Of a stretch of DNA of 64,000 nucleotides, positions 49,980 to 59,146 are shown piece after piece. Source of the DNA: Semisulcospira habei (taxonomy: Eukaryota; Mollusca; Gastropoda; Semisulcospiridae). The translations under genes and the position numbers were made by a program. The stretch lies in contig BTPG01000004.1 in assembly GCA_036245525.1 (NCBI GenBank), forward strand, positions 230,450,084 through 230,514,083. Reading direction: 5' to 3'. Below the pieces are notes generated by a model. The model made no database searches. It was not told the DNA's origin and worked only from the letters and a program-made list of their open reading frames with translations. Position 1 is the stretch's first letter. Each line of letters opens with the position of its first letter.

Positions 49980-50187
49980 CTCATTCTACCCCAGACACAC
50001 CACAGCAAAATAAGGATCGACCATGATAGTTCAAGGGTGATGCCAGAATAGCTTGGCGCCTATGGCGCCAAGGTATTCTGGCATCACCCTTGAACTATCA
50101 TGGTCGATCTGTGTCCTGCACTAGAGTTTGTTTTTTTTCAGAGGACAACGGCAACATTTGGGGATTTCGGTGTTGGGGTAGAATGAG
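49980..50187. mobile_element. TTAA-flanked hairpin MITE, best-preserved hairpin
   Basis: This 208-bp element has 14-bp terminal inverted repeats CTCATTCTACCCCA and perfect TTAA at 49976-49979 and 50188-50191. The core at 50015-50109 has 46-bp arms starting GATCGACCATGATAGTTC and ending GCTTGGCGCC. They are separated by only three bases and have a single mismatch. It is non-coding. The hairpin centre is the same as in the 8762 and 27521 elements, although the terminal repeats differ. Confidence 0.92.
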
Positions 50188-50426
50188 TTAACTCGCATTG
50201 TTGAGTAGTCATATAAATCATTACATCAAAATGAAATCAAGACCAGAAACTGACAAACTGAAATGCAAATATATAAAATTATGACAAGGCAACAGTCACT
50301 AGCTTACTAGTTTGGTAGTTCACAAGCAAAAAATTAAAAATTTATGTCTAGATACAAAACAAAATTATGTTTGCATTCCTAGCCATAACCTGATTCAGAT
50401 CAGATGAGTGCCTAATAATCATTTGA

Positions 50427-50710
50427 TTACAAAGATAACTGTGGCCTATAAAGTAATGAAGTAGCCCAAACAAAGACTGATATCTCTGCTTGGCAATTTT
50501 TAAAAAAAGTTATCACAGAAAACTTCATGTTCAGTGCTTGCTCTGCAAAAGTGCAAAATTGTAAATCCTCCCAAGTCTTGGCAGTGGTGACCCCAAGAAG
50601 ACCACGCTGCAAAATCAGGTGGTTGGTGCACTGTATGTTTGGTAACTTGCACTGGCGGCCTCTGCCTTCTGCAGAAATGTCTTTCATCAGCAGATGACAG
50701 GCGTCATCCT
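50427..50710 (-). CDS. Candidate host exon of unknown function
   Basis: On the minus strand a polypyrimidine tract and AG (TGCTTTTTTCTTTAATTCCAG) directly precede an open frame. It begins EDDACHLLMKDISAEGRGRQ and CKLPNIQCTNHLILQRGLLG, then VTTAKTWEDLQFCTFAEQAL, to a TGA near 50427. Codon use and the ordered peptide look more gene-like than the surrounding DNA. I do not recognise the family. It may be the last coding exon of a host gene, or a fragment of an unrecognised transposon protein. The Gypsy LTR begins 59 bp upstream on this strand. Confidence 0.35.
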
Positions 50711-51522
50711 CTGGAATTAAAGAAAAAAGCACCCTGAGAATTTCAGTCTCTCATAGTCTAATTACAGGTGTAACCGGACTCAGTGACTGGGTGTAGGCGA
50801 CTTAAATAGTCTATCAGATAGACAAAAACTGCCCATCTAATACAGTACTCAAGTGCCTACAGAGTTTAAGTCCGCATCCCTTTTGTGGTCTATGGAAGGG
50901 CTGGAGGTTGCAGTGGAGAGTAGATAAATCTACTCTAGTCTCGCATGCGCACAACTGAAATCCGTCAGTGTTTATTTGCCTCGCGTTGTGTTCAATAGTC
51001 AAAGTTGCTTGCGCAATGGACCGACCACAGTATCCAGAAAAACCCTATTTTGACTGGACTTGTTGTTATCGTTCCTACTGAGCTGCTAGTAACGTGCGCT
51101 CGCACGATCAGTCACACCGTCATACATGCACGGACGTACACACACACAAACTTCTCGCACGTACACACGCACAGTCTCAGTCTCGCTCTCACGCTAGCCG
51201 CTGAGCATCATAAGATAGAAGTAAGGTTCCAAGATGTATTTGTACCAGAAAGCATTCATAATAAAACAAACAACATAATCAAAATCAGTCAAACCAGTGC
51301 AAGTGCTAATAACCTTAAACACCTTAGGCCTAACACCTATACCTTCGAACACGATACCTAGACCTATCTCCTATGACTAACACCTACAACGTTGAATACG
51401 ATTCCTAGCGAACCTAGCTCCTAGGCCTAACGCACTTACCAATAAAACCTACGCGTCGTCCTAACACAGTCTAAGCCCTATTTTAGGTGAATTAGAACTG
51501 AACTAAAACGCTACTGTCCTAT

Positions 51523-51830
51523 GGGGTAGGGCCGGGGTGGTTGAGGAGATCATTGTTCACAATCGCCTCGTGGGGTAGGGTCGGGGTGGTTGAGGAGATC
51601 ATTGTTCACAATCGCCTCGTGGGGTAGGGTCGGGGGTTGAGGAGATCATTGTTCACAATCGCCTCGTGGGTTAGGGCCGGGGTGTTGAGGAGATCATTGT
51701 TCACAATCGCCTCGTGGGGTAGGGCCGGGAAATGTAGGAGATCATTGTTCACAATCGCCTACGGGGAAAGAGGGAGGGGAGTGTGAGAAATCACTGTTCG
51801 CAATCGCTCACAGGGGGGGAGGGGTGGTGA
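51523..51830. repeat. 46-49-bp minisatellite inside LTR 1
   Basis: About six imperfect units start at 51523, 51572, 51621, 51667, 51716 and 51763. They share GGGGTAGGG.CGGG and GAGATCATTGTTCACAATCG. Each has the inverted pair ATTGT-TC-ACAAT. The same array is at about 59901-60208 in LTR 2. The position upstream of the TATA box (in element orientation further into the transcript start side) suggests a promoter or enhancer role, which is inference. Confidence 0.9.
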
Positions 51831-51868
51831 GCATTGTTCACACTCACCCCGAGACTGAGAATCGGCCG

Positions 51869-51878
51869 CTTTATATAG
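51869..51878 (-). promoter_or_regulatory. TATA box of LTR 1
   Basis: The minus strand reads CTATATAAAG. The equivalent in LTR 2 is at 60247-60256. In element orientation it lies about 180 bp inside the LTR, giving a U3 of about 200 bp and a long R-U5 that would contain the minisatellite. Confidence 0.75.
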
Positions 51879-52057
51879 GCTCCCAGCCTCTGGGTCCGGA
51901 AACTACGTCACAGCTTCGCGCGTGTAGTCCGCTACACACCAACTAGCTAAGTCAGCAAAATTCTCGCTCACAGTGCGCCAAGCGTGCACTAAACCACTGA
52001 ACTCTGACTCGCTGGTAGTAACTAGCGATAGCGTTAGCAGAGGGCTCCTCTGCTACA

Positions 52058-52070
52058 CTCCCTCCTCCTT
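52058..52070 (-). promoter_or_regulatory. Polypurine tract next to LTR 1
   Basis: AAGGAGGAGGGAG on the minus strand directly precedes TGTAGC of the 3' LTR, the expected primer for plus-strand synthesis. Copy 2 has the same tract with one change at 60436-60448. Confidence 0.9.
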
Positions 52071-53658
52071 AAGACCTAATGTGCACGACACATTAGTCAA
52101 TCAAAAGGAATAAAGTCGTACAAACTAAATAAAATACATCAAGTTCAACCAAATTAATTATGGCATGCACAGTAAAATCCAAATTCAAAAGAAGTTCAAC
52201 AAATTCAACAAAATAAAATCGTGATGCATGCACAAGAAAATTCAAACAAAATCAAACCAAAGTCCAAATTAATAAAACATTCAAAACACGTTTCAAAACA
52301 CCCTGATCATGAACACACATGAGCAACCATTTCAGCAACCGTGATGCGCTCGTGACAATCAACAAGCTTCAGCACCAATCAAAATGCATAGCCACTGCAT
52401 GGAACAATCCACACACACAAAAAAAACAACTAAAGAAACGAGGTTTCAAAACCAAAATTAAAGTACTGGTATCATCCTGCGAGCTGATACACAACTATGC
52501 AACCACTGCAAAAGCATTTGTTACCAGAAATCCCAGACCAAATCAAAATCAAGACTCACTTGGTAACTTCCGAACTTAGTCCGCCACAAAACATACAAAA
52601 GCAAAAATCAGTCTCCCAGACTGTTCGGGTAACATTTGGTCCACATCTCATGGAATTCTCTAAACCCGCGTGAGCAAACTGGTTCACGTAACACACACCC
52701 AACACTGATTAGCACGACTTCAAAGTGCAAATTCCTGAGGTAAAATCGAGTACAAAACCTAACCAAAAATATTCAAAAATCGTATACCAAAAAGTTCCAA
52801 AATACAGTACAAAAACAAGCAACCAGTTTGTTGCTGAGGTACAAAACCTTCAAAACAGCATAGTCAGATGATTACATATTATTATAAAGAGAAAAATGAT
52901 ATATGATTCAGACGTCTAGGCATGCACAAAGCAATACGACGACAATAAAATGGAAAATCAAAAACATTTCTAATTCAACACAAAAAATGTATGCATGCAA
53001 AGGAGACATCTGAAAAGAAACAAACTTAACGGATACTCAGTCATGGCATTGTTCGTCCTTGAAGAAGGTCCTTGGTCTTTCTTGATGTTTAGAGTCCTTT
53101 TCCGTTGGCTCGCGTGACGTGAGAGGTTACTTGGTCAGAGCCGACCGGGCAACACTCTCGTCTTGGAGTTTCCAGTTAGAGCCACTGGCTTACTCCAAGA
53201 CAGGGAGACAGACGCCTGTCTCAGGTGCATCATAAGGACAATGTGAGCTGGGGGCCCAACTCACTTTCAAAGGGTCTCTAGGGAAGCCGACTAGAGCCAG
53301 CACGAACTTCCCTCTTGAGATGCCGCCATCTCACAAAATTCTTTCGGACACGTGAGACACGCGCATGTCTCACTTATACTCTCCTGGTATTGGGTCAAGA
53401 GTCGCTGGAACCGAATTCAAAAGATTTCCAAACAAACAAACACAAAAATCAATGCGGTGGCTCAACAGAACAAAGTTTAGCACCATACAACATTTGTACC
53501 AAAAGTCTTGCGACAAAATATGCACAAAAATATTAATCACTGGACATTCAAAATATCAAAACGTGTTACATATGGACTACTTTGAACGCGCAATACATAA
53601 AATCCATAATATTGAGCACGTAGCATTTGAAAAAAAAAACGTAGTCTCAAATTCAGAG
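52071..53658. other. Non-coding internal segment between integrase and the polypurine tract
   Basis: This is 1.59 kb of A-rich DNA on the plus strand without env or any other domain. It is repeated with very few changes at 60449-62037. The plus-strand ORFs at 52319-52579 and 53315-53664 have no recognisable motif. Such long 3' non-coding segments occur in some Gypsy lineages. Confidence 0.7.
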
Positions 53659-55101
53659 TTATGACGAGGATGGGGAATACCTCCTAGGGGCCCTGATTTC
53701 TCTTCCCCTTCTAGTTCTGACTGGAGTTTCCTCTTCATCCCTTTCTTCAGCTACTATCAAATCTACTTCACTCATCTCCTGACTCTCATTCTCAGCACTT
53801 TCACTCATAGTTTCTACCGCACACTCGCTCTCATTCTCACTGAGTGGCTGGTTTCTACCCTCGTAGGGTTTGACATCATTAACATGTACTACAATGGGCT
53901 TGTCATTTCTGCTCTTAGTAATCTTCACTGCACTGTTTCCAACTTTTTCCATGACTCTGTAAGGACCTGTCCATCCTAGACCCAGTTTCTGTTTAGCTTT
54001 TGGTGGGTACCATCTCCAGACCCACATTCCTGCTTCTACTGATCTCTCTTTACACGTTCTGTCATGATAGTGTTTCTGCCGTTGGACACTAGCCTCTGAA
54101 TTCTCTTGTACAAAACGAAAGACTCGTTCTAGCGTGTTTTGAACCCATTGTATGTACTCTATGGGACATTCAGACGCATCTCTAGTAGGGAAGACACCAA
54201 GTTCGACTGTCAATGGGAGATTGACCTCTCTGCCAAAAACAATTAAATTGGGCGTACACCCTGTTGAATGGTGGACAGAAGCTCTATATGCCATCATGAT
54301 CAGGTCGAGGTGATCGCTCCAATCATCACGGTTCTCGTTTACATATGCTGAGAGCATCTGTTGGATGGTTCTATTCTGTCTTTCTACCATCCCGTCGCTT
54401 TCTGGGTGATATGGTGTGGTTCTCGTCTTGCTAGAACCTAACGCTTCACAGAGATATCTGAACAAGTGAGATTCAAACTCTCTACCCTGGTCTGTGTGGA
54501 TAGTTAGAGGAATACCAAATCTACAGATAAACTCTGTTAACAGCTTGTCTGCTACCGTCTGTGCTGTATGGTCTGAGAGACAATACGCCTCTGCATACTT
54601 GGAATAATAGTCTTCGACGACCATAATATACTCAAACCCGTCGTGTGACATGGGCAGTGGACCCAGGATGTCTATGGCTATTCTCTCCATGGGCATACCC
54701 ACGTTCACGTGCTGCATAGGAAGCTTCGCCCTGCCCGGACCCGGCTTCCTTCTTGCACACATGTCGCACTGTCTACACCATCTGGCAACGTCATCCGCCA
54801 TGCCTGGCCAGTACACGTGTCGTCTGACATTTGCCAGGGTCTTGTCGCGGCCCAAATGACCTGCACATCTTATGTCATGTGACATACGTAACACTTCTTG
54901 TCTAATCTCAGCTGGGGCTACTAGTACTAGTACCCTTTCCTGAGTAAGGCATTTATCAGGCATAACGTATAGTAAACCGTCCACTATTCTCAGATTGTCC
55001 CACTGAGCAACTAGTGTTCTGACAGCTGCGCTATACTTGCAAATTTCTGTCCTAGGGGGCTTCTCTCCTTTCTCTATCAGAGCTATTAGAGTGCTAGTCA
55101 C
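53659..55101 (-). CDS. Gypsy integrase region (copy 1)
   Basis: The 480-codon ORF shows the zinc-binding H/C region (HDIRCAGHLGRDKT, then CRQCDMC) at about 75-115, and the catalytic core with D144 (IAIDILGPLP), D204 (IHTDQGREFE) and E240 (ESDGMVERQN), which is DD35E spacing. A C-terminal GPYRVMEKVGNSAVKI region and a basic tail follow. The enzyme inserts the cDNA into chromosomes. It should be the C-terminal part of pol: a single extra T in the T5 run at about 55112-55116 (T4 in copy 2) separates it from the RT/RNase H frame, so the Met start at 55101 is not the natural one. Confidence 0.93.
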   Translation of the reverse strand: MTSTLIALIEKGEKPPRTEICKYSAAVRTLVAQWDNLRIVDGLLYVMPDKCLTQERVLVLVAPAEIRQEVLRMSHDIRCAGHLGRDKTLANVRRHVYWPGMADDVARWCRQCDMCARRKPGPGRAKLPMQHVNVGMPMERIAIDILGPLPMSHDGFEYIMVVEDYYSKYAEAYCLSDHTAQTVADKLLTEFICRFGIPLTIHTDQGREFESHLFRYLCEALGSSKTRTTPYHPESDGMVERQNRTIQQMLSAYVNENRDDWSDHLDLIMMAYRASVHHSTGCTPNLIVFGREVNLPLTVELGVFPTRDASECPIEYIQWVQNTLERVFRFVQENSEASVQRQKHYHDRTCKERSVEAGMWVWRWYPPKAKQKLGLGWTGPYRVMEKVGNSAVKITKSRNDKPIVVHVNDVKPYEGRNQPLSENESECAVETMSESAENESQEMSEVDLIVAEERDEEETPVRTRRGREIRAPRRYSPSSS

Positions 55102-57601
55102 TGGATCCCTCTTTTTGGAACATCTCTAAGTCCTCACGAGACCAGCGGCCGGCTAACCAGTTGCTTTCCTGCATGCCAGGACCAAACGCAGAAGACTGAG
55201 CAGAATCCACGGTTTCCCCTTTAGACACTGAGGCAGAATTACTCTGAACCGATTCATCTTCCCTGACTTCTACACTTGACCTGCCGGTGGTAGTGTCGCC
55301 CTGACTTTCACTGATAGTTGGGTCCGCACGCGGAACATCTTCACCCTTCGGTGAAGCAGCATTCCTCTGAGAACCGCTAGCTTTCCCACCATCAGCTGAG
55401 TCATGACCACGTGCTTGCCGACGTGTCACCACTCTCACATGCCTCTTAGCACACTGATCACACTCCTCTCTCTGACAACATCTCCTTGGGATCCTCGACA
55501 ACCCGTCCGCATTTCCATGTAGGGCGCCTCTCCGGTGCTCTATCTGAAAATCGTAGGTGTCCAACGTAGCTATCCATCTAGCTACCATGCCTTCAGCCTG
55601 ATCAAAGGACTTTAACCACCTAAGGGAACTGTGATCGCTCCGAACCAGAAACGGACGTCCCCAAAGATAATGAGAAAAGTACTTCACGAACCTCACCACT
55701 GCATACAGCTCTCTGTATGTGGTACAGTACCTCTGCCTACTCTTAGACAAAGCACAACTTGCATAAGCAATCACTTTCTCCTCTCCATCTTGAATCTGAG
55801 ACAATACGCCACCAATGGAATTTGCTGACGCATCTGTATCAAGAATGAACCTGCCCTCTCTTGTCGGATAAGCAAGAACGGGAGAAGACACTAAAGCCAC
55901 TTTCAGTTTCTCATGACACTGTTCGCACCACACAAACTTCTGATTTTTCCTAGTCAAGTTTGTCAAAGGACTAGCTATCTCAGCGAAACCACATATGTAT
56001 TTTCTGTAATATGATGTGATCCCTAAGAAGCTTCTGACTTCTGAAACACAAGTAGGGACGGGCCAGTTAACAACTGCCTCTACTTTCTTTGGGTCACACT
56101 TTGTCCCTTCTTTTGAAACCACATGCCCTAGGAAAGCGCATTCGCTCTGCAGCAACGAACATTTTGAGGGCTTGAGCTTCAAATTGGCATCTCTGAACTT
56201 CTTCAAAACAACTTTGAGATTTTCCAGTGCCTGTTCCTCTGTCCTGCCTAGACAAATGACATCATCAATGTAGACTAGACATCTCTCAAAAAGAACACCA
56301 CTTAAAGTCATCTCCATGAGTCTCTCAAAAGTAGCTGGACTGTTACATAGCCCAAATGGCATGACCTTAAACTGGAAAAGACCTTTATGCGTAGCGAACG
56401 CTGTCTTCTGTTTATCATTTTCATCCATCTCAACTTGGAAGAAACCCTGCGCTAAGTCAAGAGTTGAAAACCAACACGAACCTGACAAAGCATCAAGCGA
56501 GTCACCAATGTGGGGTAAAGGATAAGCATCTTTGCGTGTCAACTGGTTCAACTTCCTATAGTCAACGCAGAACCTAGTTGTACCATCCTTTTTCTTGACA
56601 AGTACCACGTTAGCAGGCCAGGGGCTGTCACTGGGTTCTATGACATCCTGCTTCAACATTTTGTCTATTTCCTCCTCCACTATTTCTCTCTGAGCTACGG
56701 GGATACGACGAGGGGGCAACTTGACGGGTTTGCCACCTCCTGTGTCAATAGTGTGTTTCACTTTGTTTGTCCGTCCAAGTTGTCCACCTGGAGACTGGAA
56801 AACATCTTGAAACTCTAAGAGCGTCTCTTTCAATTTGCCTTTTGTCTCCTCGCTAACATCTGACGAAACATTAGCGACCAAATCCACTAAGTGACTAGGG
56901 AGTTTGTCATCCATATAGACCACTTCTTCTTTCTTTTCAGAACTAGTCGACAAAGAGTTCACTGAAAAACCAGTTTCTATGGACGCCACAACTGTATCTG
57001 GCTTCACTACAATCTCTTTATCAGTAAAGTTGGTAACAGGAACAAGGATTTCTTCTTGTGACACCTGAACCATACACCTTGGAACTACTAGCCCTGTTTC
57101 ACTCCTGAAACTCTCAACACCTTCTAACAGACCATCAGCTTTCTGTAACTGACACGGCTGAACGAAAGATGCCTTCAAAAACATTTCAGACCTAGGGGGA
57201 ACCCTAGTGAGTTTACACACTTTAACCTCTGCACTTGTACCTGAACTCTCTTTCTTCAACTGAACCACCTGCTTGCGTATCATCAAAGTACCTCGCGCTA
57301 AGTCTAGCACGCCACCGTATTTCTGCATGAAATCAGTGCCTAGAATACCTGACGAACTACCTAAGTCTGCAACTACTACATTATGCCTAAACCTCTGTCC
57401 TCCTACTTTCAAGCAAAGCGTTACTTCACCCTGAATTTCTAAAGTATCACCGCTAGCTGTGCAAAGATTTAACTTACTTTTCTTCATAACCGATCTTTCC
57501 ATGTTGACTAGCTTGAAATCTCTGGCACTAATGACTGTGACAGCTGACCCACTATCTACTAAAAAGTCTAAGGAAACTTTTCCTATCGCTACTGGTGCCA
57601 T
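55094..57601 (-). CDS. Gypsy pol: protease, reverse transcriptase, RNase H (copy 1)
   Basis: The 835-codon segment opens with the aspartic protease (LDFLVDSGSAVTVIS, DSG at 16-18). RT blocks follow: GTTRFCVDYRKLNQLTRKDA (about 340-359), FSTLDLAQGFFQVEM, FKVMPFGLCNSPATFERLM and CLVYIDDVI with catalytic YIDD at 444-447. RNase H has FILDTDASANSIGGVLSQ, YRELYAVVRFVKYFSHYLWG and a DHSSL block. The open frame actually extends upstream of Met 57601 and overlaps gag, so it is expressed by -1 frameshifting rather than from its own ATG. It ends early because of the one-base insertion near 55113. Confidence 0.95.
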   Translation of the reverse strand: MAPVAIGKVSLDFLVDSGSAVTVISARDFKLVNMERSVMKKSKLNLCTASGDTLEIQGEVTLCLKVGGQRFRHNVVVADLGSSSGILGTDFMQKYGGVLDLARGTLMIRKQVVQLKKESSGTSAEVKVCKLTRVPPRSEMFLKASFVQPCQLQKADGLLEGVESFRSETGLVVPRCMVQVSQEEILVPVTNFTDKEIVVKPDTVVASIETGFSVNSLSTSSEKKEEVVYMDDKLPSHLVDLVANVSSDVSEETKGKLKETLLEFQDVFQSPGGQLGRTNKVKHTIDTGGGKPVKLPPRRIPVAQREIVEEEIDKMLKQDVIEPSDSPWPANVVLVKKKDGTTRFCVDYRKLNQLTRKDAYPLPHIGDSLDALSGSCWFSTLDLAQGFFQVEMDENDKQKTAFATHKGLFQFKVMPFGLCNSPATFERLMEMTLSGVLFERCLVYIDDVICLGRTEEQALENLKVVLKKFRDANLKLKPSKCSLLQSECAFLGHVVSKEGTKCDPKKVEAVVNWPVPTCVSEVRSFLGITSYYRKYICGFAEIASPLTNLTRKNQKFVWCEQCHEKLKVALVSSPVLAYPTREGRFILDTDASANSIGGVLSQIQDGEEKVIAYASCALSKSRQRYCTTYRELYAVVRFVKYFSHYLWGRPFLVRSDHSSLRWLKSFDQAEGMVARWIATLDTYDFQIEHRRGALHGNADGLSRIPRRCCQREECDQCAKRHVRVVTRRQARGHDSADGGKASGSQRNAASPKGEDVPRADPTISESQGDTTTGRSSVEVREDESVQSNSASVSKGETVDSAQSSAFGPGMQESNWLAGRWSREDLEMFQKEGSSD

Positions 57602-57649
57602 CCAGCATCCAGTGTTTGACAGTACACATAAACGCTGCCCCTTCGCTTT

Positions 57650-57724
57650 CTCTAAGCAGCCGTCATCACTTGCTAATTGGGCCGAGTCCCTGGCTGCTGA
57701 GAGCTCCGCCCGCCCTAGTTTCCC
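57650..57724 (-). promoter_or_regulatory. Programmed -1 frameshift signal between gag and pol
   Basis: The minus strand reads G-GGA-AAC (57724-57718) in the gag frame, a canonical X-XXY-YYZ slippery heptamer, followed directly by the gag stop TAG (57717-57715). After a 14-nt spacer, CTCTCAGCAGCC (57703-57692) can pair with GGCTGCTTAGAG (57661-57650) across a 30-nt loop, with 11 of 12 pairs. Pol is open in the -1 frame through this point. Confidence 0.8.
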
Positions 57725-58788
57725 TGGCCTGGCGCGTTTTCGTTACGCACAGACTCATTCCCGTCTCTGTCTTCACTTTTCTGGCATTGCCTGGCATAGT
57801 GCCCCTTCTCTTTGCACTTATAACAAACAACATCAACATTTCTTCTAGTCTTGTCTCCTGCCGACTGACGAGTCAGCGCTTTCGTTACTTTCTGAATCTC
57901 AGAAGTAAGTCTGTCACTCAGATTCTGGAAAGCCTTTGCTAAGCCTGCCTCAGCTGAATCTTTCTCTTCAAGACTTCTAACACCCTTAGCAGTAACATCA
58001 CCATGTCTCTCTGGGTCTTCTGGTTTCCTGCCATCAAATCTCTCATCAAACGACTCAAATTCACTAGCCAGTGCTACTGCCTCGTGTATTGTCATGGGAT
58101 GAACATGCCTTCTCAAGTCTCTAGAGGGAAGACCACTAACAAACTGATCTATGACTATGGTTTCTCTTGCTTCAGTAGGCATCCTAGGGTATGCACTACT
58201 AGCAATACGGTTTAACGCAAACCCGTACTCCGTCACACTCTCGTTCTTTCTTTTCATCCTTGACCTGAACTCTACTCTACGAAGATTCTCTTTCTCGGCG
58301 GGATCAAAACGACGTTCAAGGGCTGACCTGATAGCATCATAGTCCTCTATTCTCTCTAGTGCAAGCTCACCTAGCACCTGTTGTGCTGGACCCCGGAGTG
58401 ACATAGCTAGATTCACTCCTTTCTCGCTATAGTCCCAACCATTCCATCTTGCACAAGTCTCGAAATGGCAAAGCCAGTCTTTCAAGTCACCTTTTGTGCC
58501 AGTAAATATCTCGGGCACCCTCTCTCTCCTAGACGAGTTTCCACTGTCATTCAGAAAGGATCTATTTCTCGTAATGTTCCTGTTCGTCTTGCTCCTTTGT
58601 GAGCAACGACTACCGTGACTGCATGAGCTTTCCTCGCTACTGCTATCTGACTCACTGTAAACCGAGTGCCTGCTGCTCTTCGCCGACCTTCTAGGTTTAC
58701 TCCTTCTTCTACCATCCTGACTTTTAGAACTACTTGACACCAACCAGCTTGGAACAAGAAGCCTAAGGAATCCTAAGACTGCACCCAT
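57715..58788 (-). CDS. Gypsy gag
   Basis: The 357-codon ORF encodes a structural capsid-nucleocapsid polyprotein. The first ~90 residues are Ser/Arg-rich. The capsid-like region has IFTGTKGDLKDWLCHFETCA and WDYSEKGVNLAMSLRGPAQQ, VLGEL, the pattern of retrotransposon Gag domains. It ends in a single CCHC zinc knuckle (C322-Y-K-C-K-E-K-G-H-Y-A-R-Q-C335) and a short tail. The start at 58788 follows a leader of about 340 bp after the primer-binding site. It is intact in this copy. Confidence 0.92.
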   Translation of the reverse strand: MGAVLGFLRLLVPSWLVSSSSKSQDGRRRSKPRRSAKSSRHSVYSESDSSSEESSCSHGSRCSQRSKTNRNITRNRSFLNDSGNSSRRERVPEIFTGTKGDLKDWLCHFETCARWNGWDYSEKGVNLAMSLRGPAQQVLGELALERIEDYDAIRSALERRFDPAEKENLRRVEFRSRMKRKNESVTEYGFALNRIASSAYPRMPTEARETIVIDQFVSGLPSRDLRRHVHPMTIHEAVALASEFESFDERFDGRKPEDPERHGDVTAKGVRSLEEKDSAEAGLAKAFQNLSDRLTSEIQKVTKALTRQSAGDKTRRNVDVVCYKCKEKGHYARQCQKSEDRDGNESVRNENAPGQGN

Positions 58789-59129
58789 CTTGTAGACTGA
58801 ACCTCGCTATCTGTGTAGTGAAAACGTTGCCTGTTCAACTGCGTTTCCCACGAAGACAGACTACAACACGAACCGCTAAAACAAACTAGAACCAACTTCA
58901 AACTCGGAATGTTTCCACTACTAAAAATCTCACGACTGGTACTAATGAAAACGCTCCCTGCCGCAACCGGTACCACGCTAACGGAAAAGACGTGTCGACA
59001 GTGACACAGATAGTCTGCCGCTGGCACAGCACATAGTCTTAAACTCACAGCGCGAGCTACCTTCCTCCAACGAAGTATCTTGGCCAAACTATCTTTATCA
59101 AACAACGATCCTGACCAAAAACAATCCTG
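58789..59129. other. Gypsy leader between PBS and gag start
   Basis: This is about 340 bp of untranslated leader in element orientation. Short ORFs on either strand have no motif. It probably contains packaging signals, which cannot be read from one copy. Confidence 0.5.
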
Positions 59130-59141
59130 GTCACGGCACCA
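59130..59141 (-). promoter_or_regulatory. Primer-binding site matching tRNA-His
   Basis: TGGTGCCGTGAC on the minus strand lies five bases after the 5' LTR. It is complementary to the 3' terminus GTCACGGCACCA of eukaryotic histidine tRNA. The match beyond 12 nt is poor. This marks the first-strand cDNA start. Confidence 0.75.
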
Positions 59142-59146
59142 ATTTT

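Larger units (their letters stand above)
50769..52057 (-). repeat. LTR 1 (3' LTR of Gypsy copy 1)
   Basis: This 1289-bp repeat begins TGTAACCGG and ends GCTACA on the plus strand (TGTAGC...GGTTACA in element orientation). It matches 59147-60435 with about five substitutions and no length change. It holds a TATA box, an AATAAA (50971-50976, minus) and a 46-49-bp minisatellite. ORFs such as 51005-51361 are present in both LTRs and carry no domain. Confidence 0.97.

Noticed and set aside
51005..51361. 118-codon ORF in the LTR (also 59383-59739)
   Set aside because: It is identical in both LTRs because the LTRs are, and no accessory-protein motif is visible. It runs in the antisense orientation to the element.
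52319..53664. Possible env or accessory gene between integrase and the 3' LTR
   Set aside because: There are no signal peptide, membrane segment or long ORF in the element's sense strand; the ORFs found are short, antisense and motif-free.
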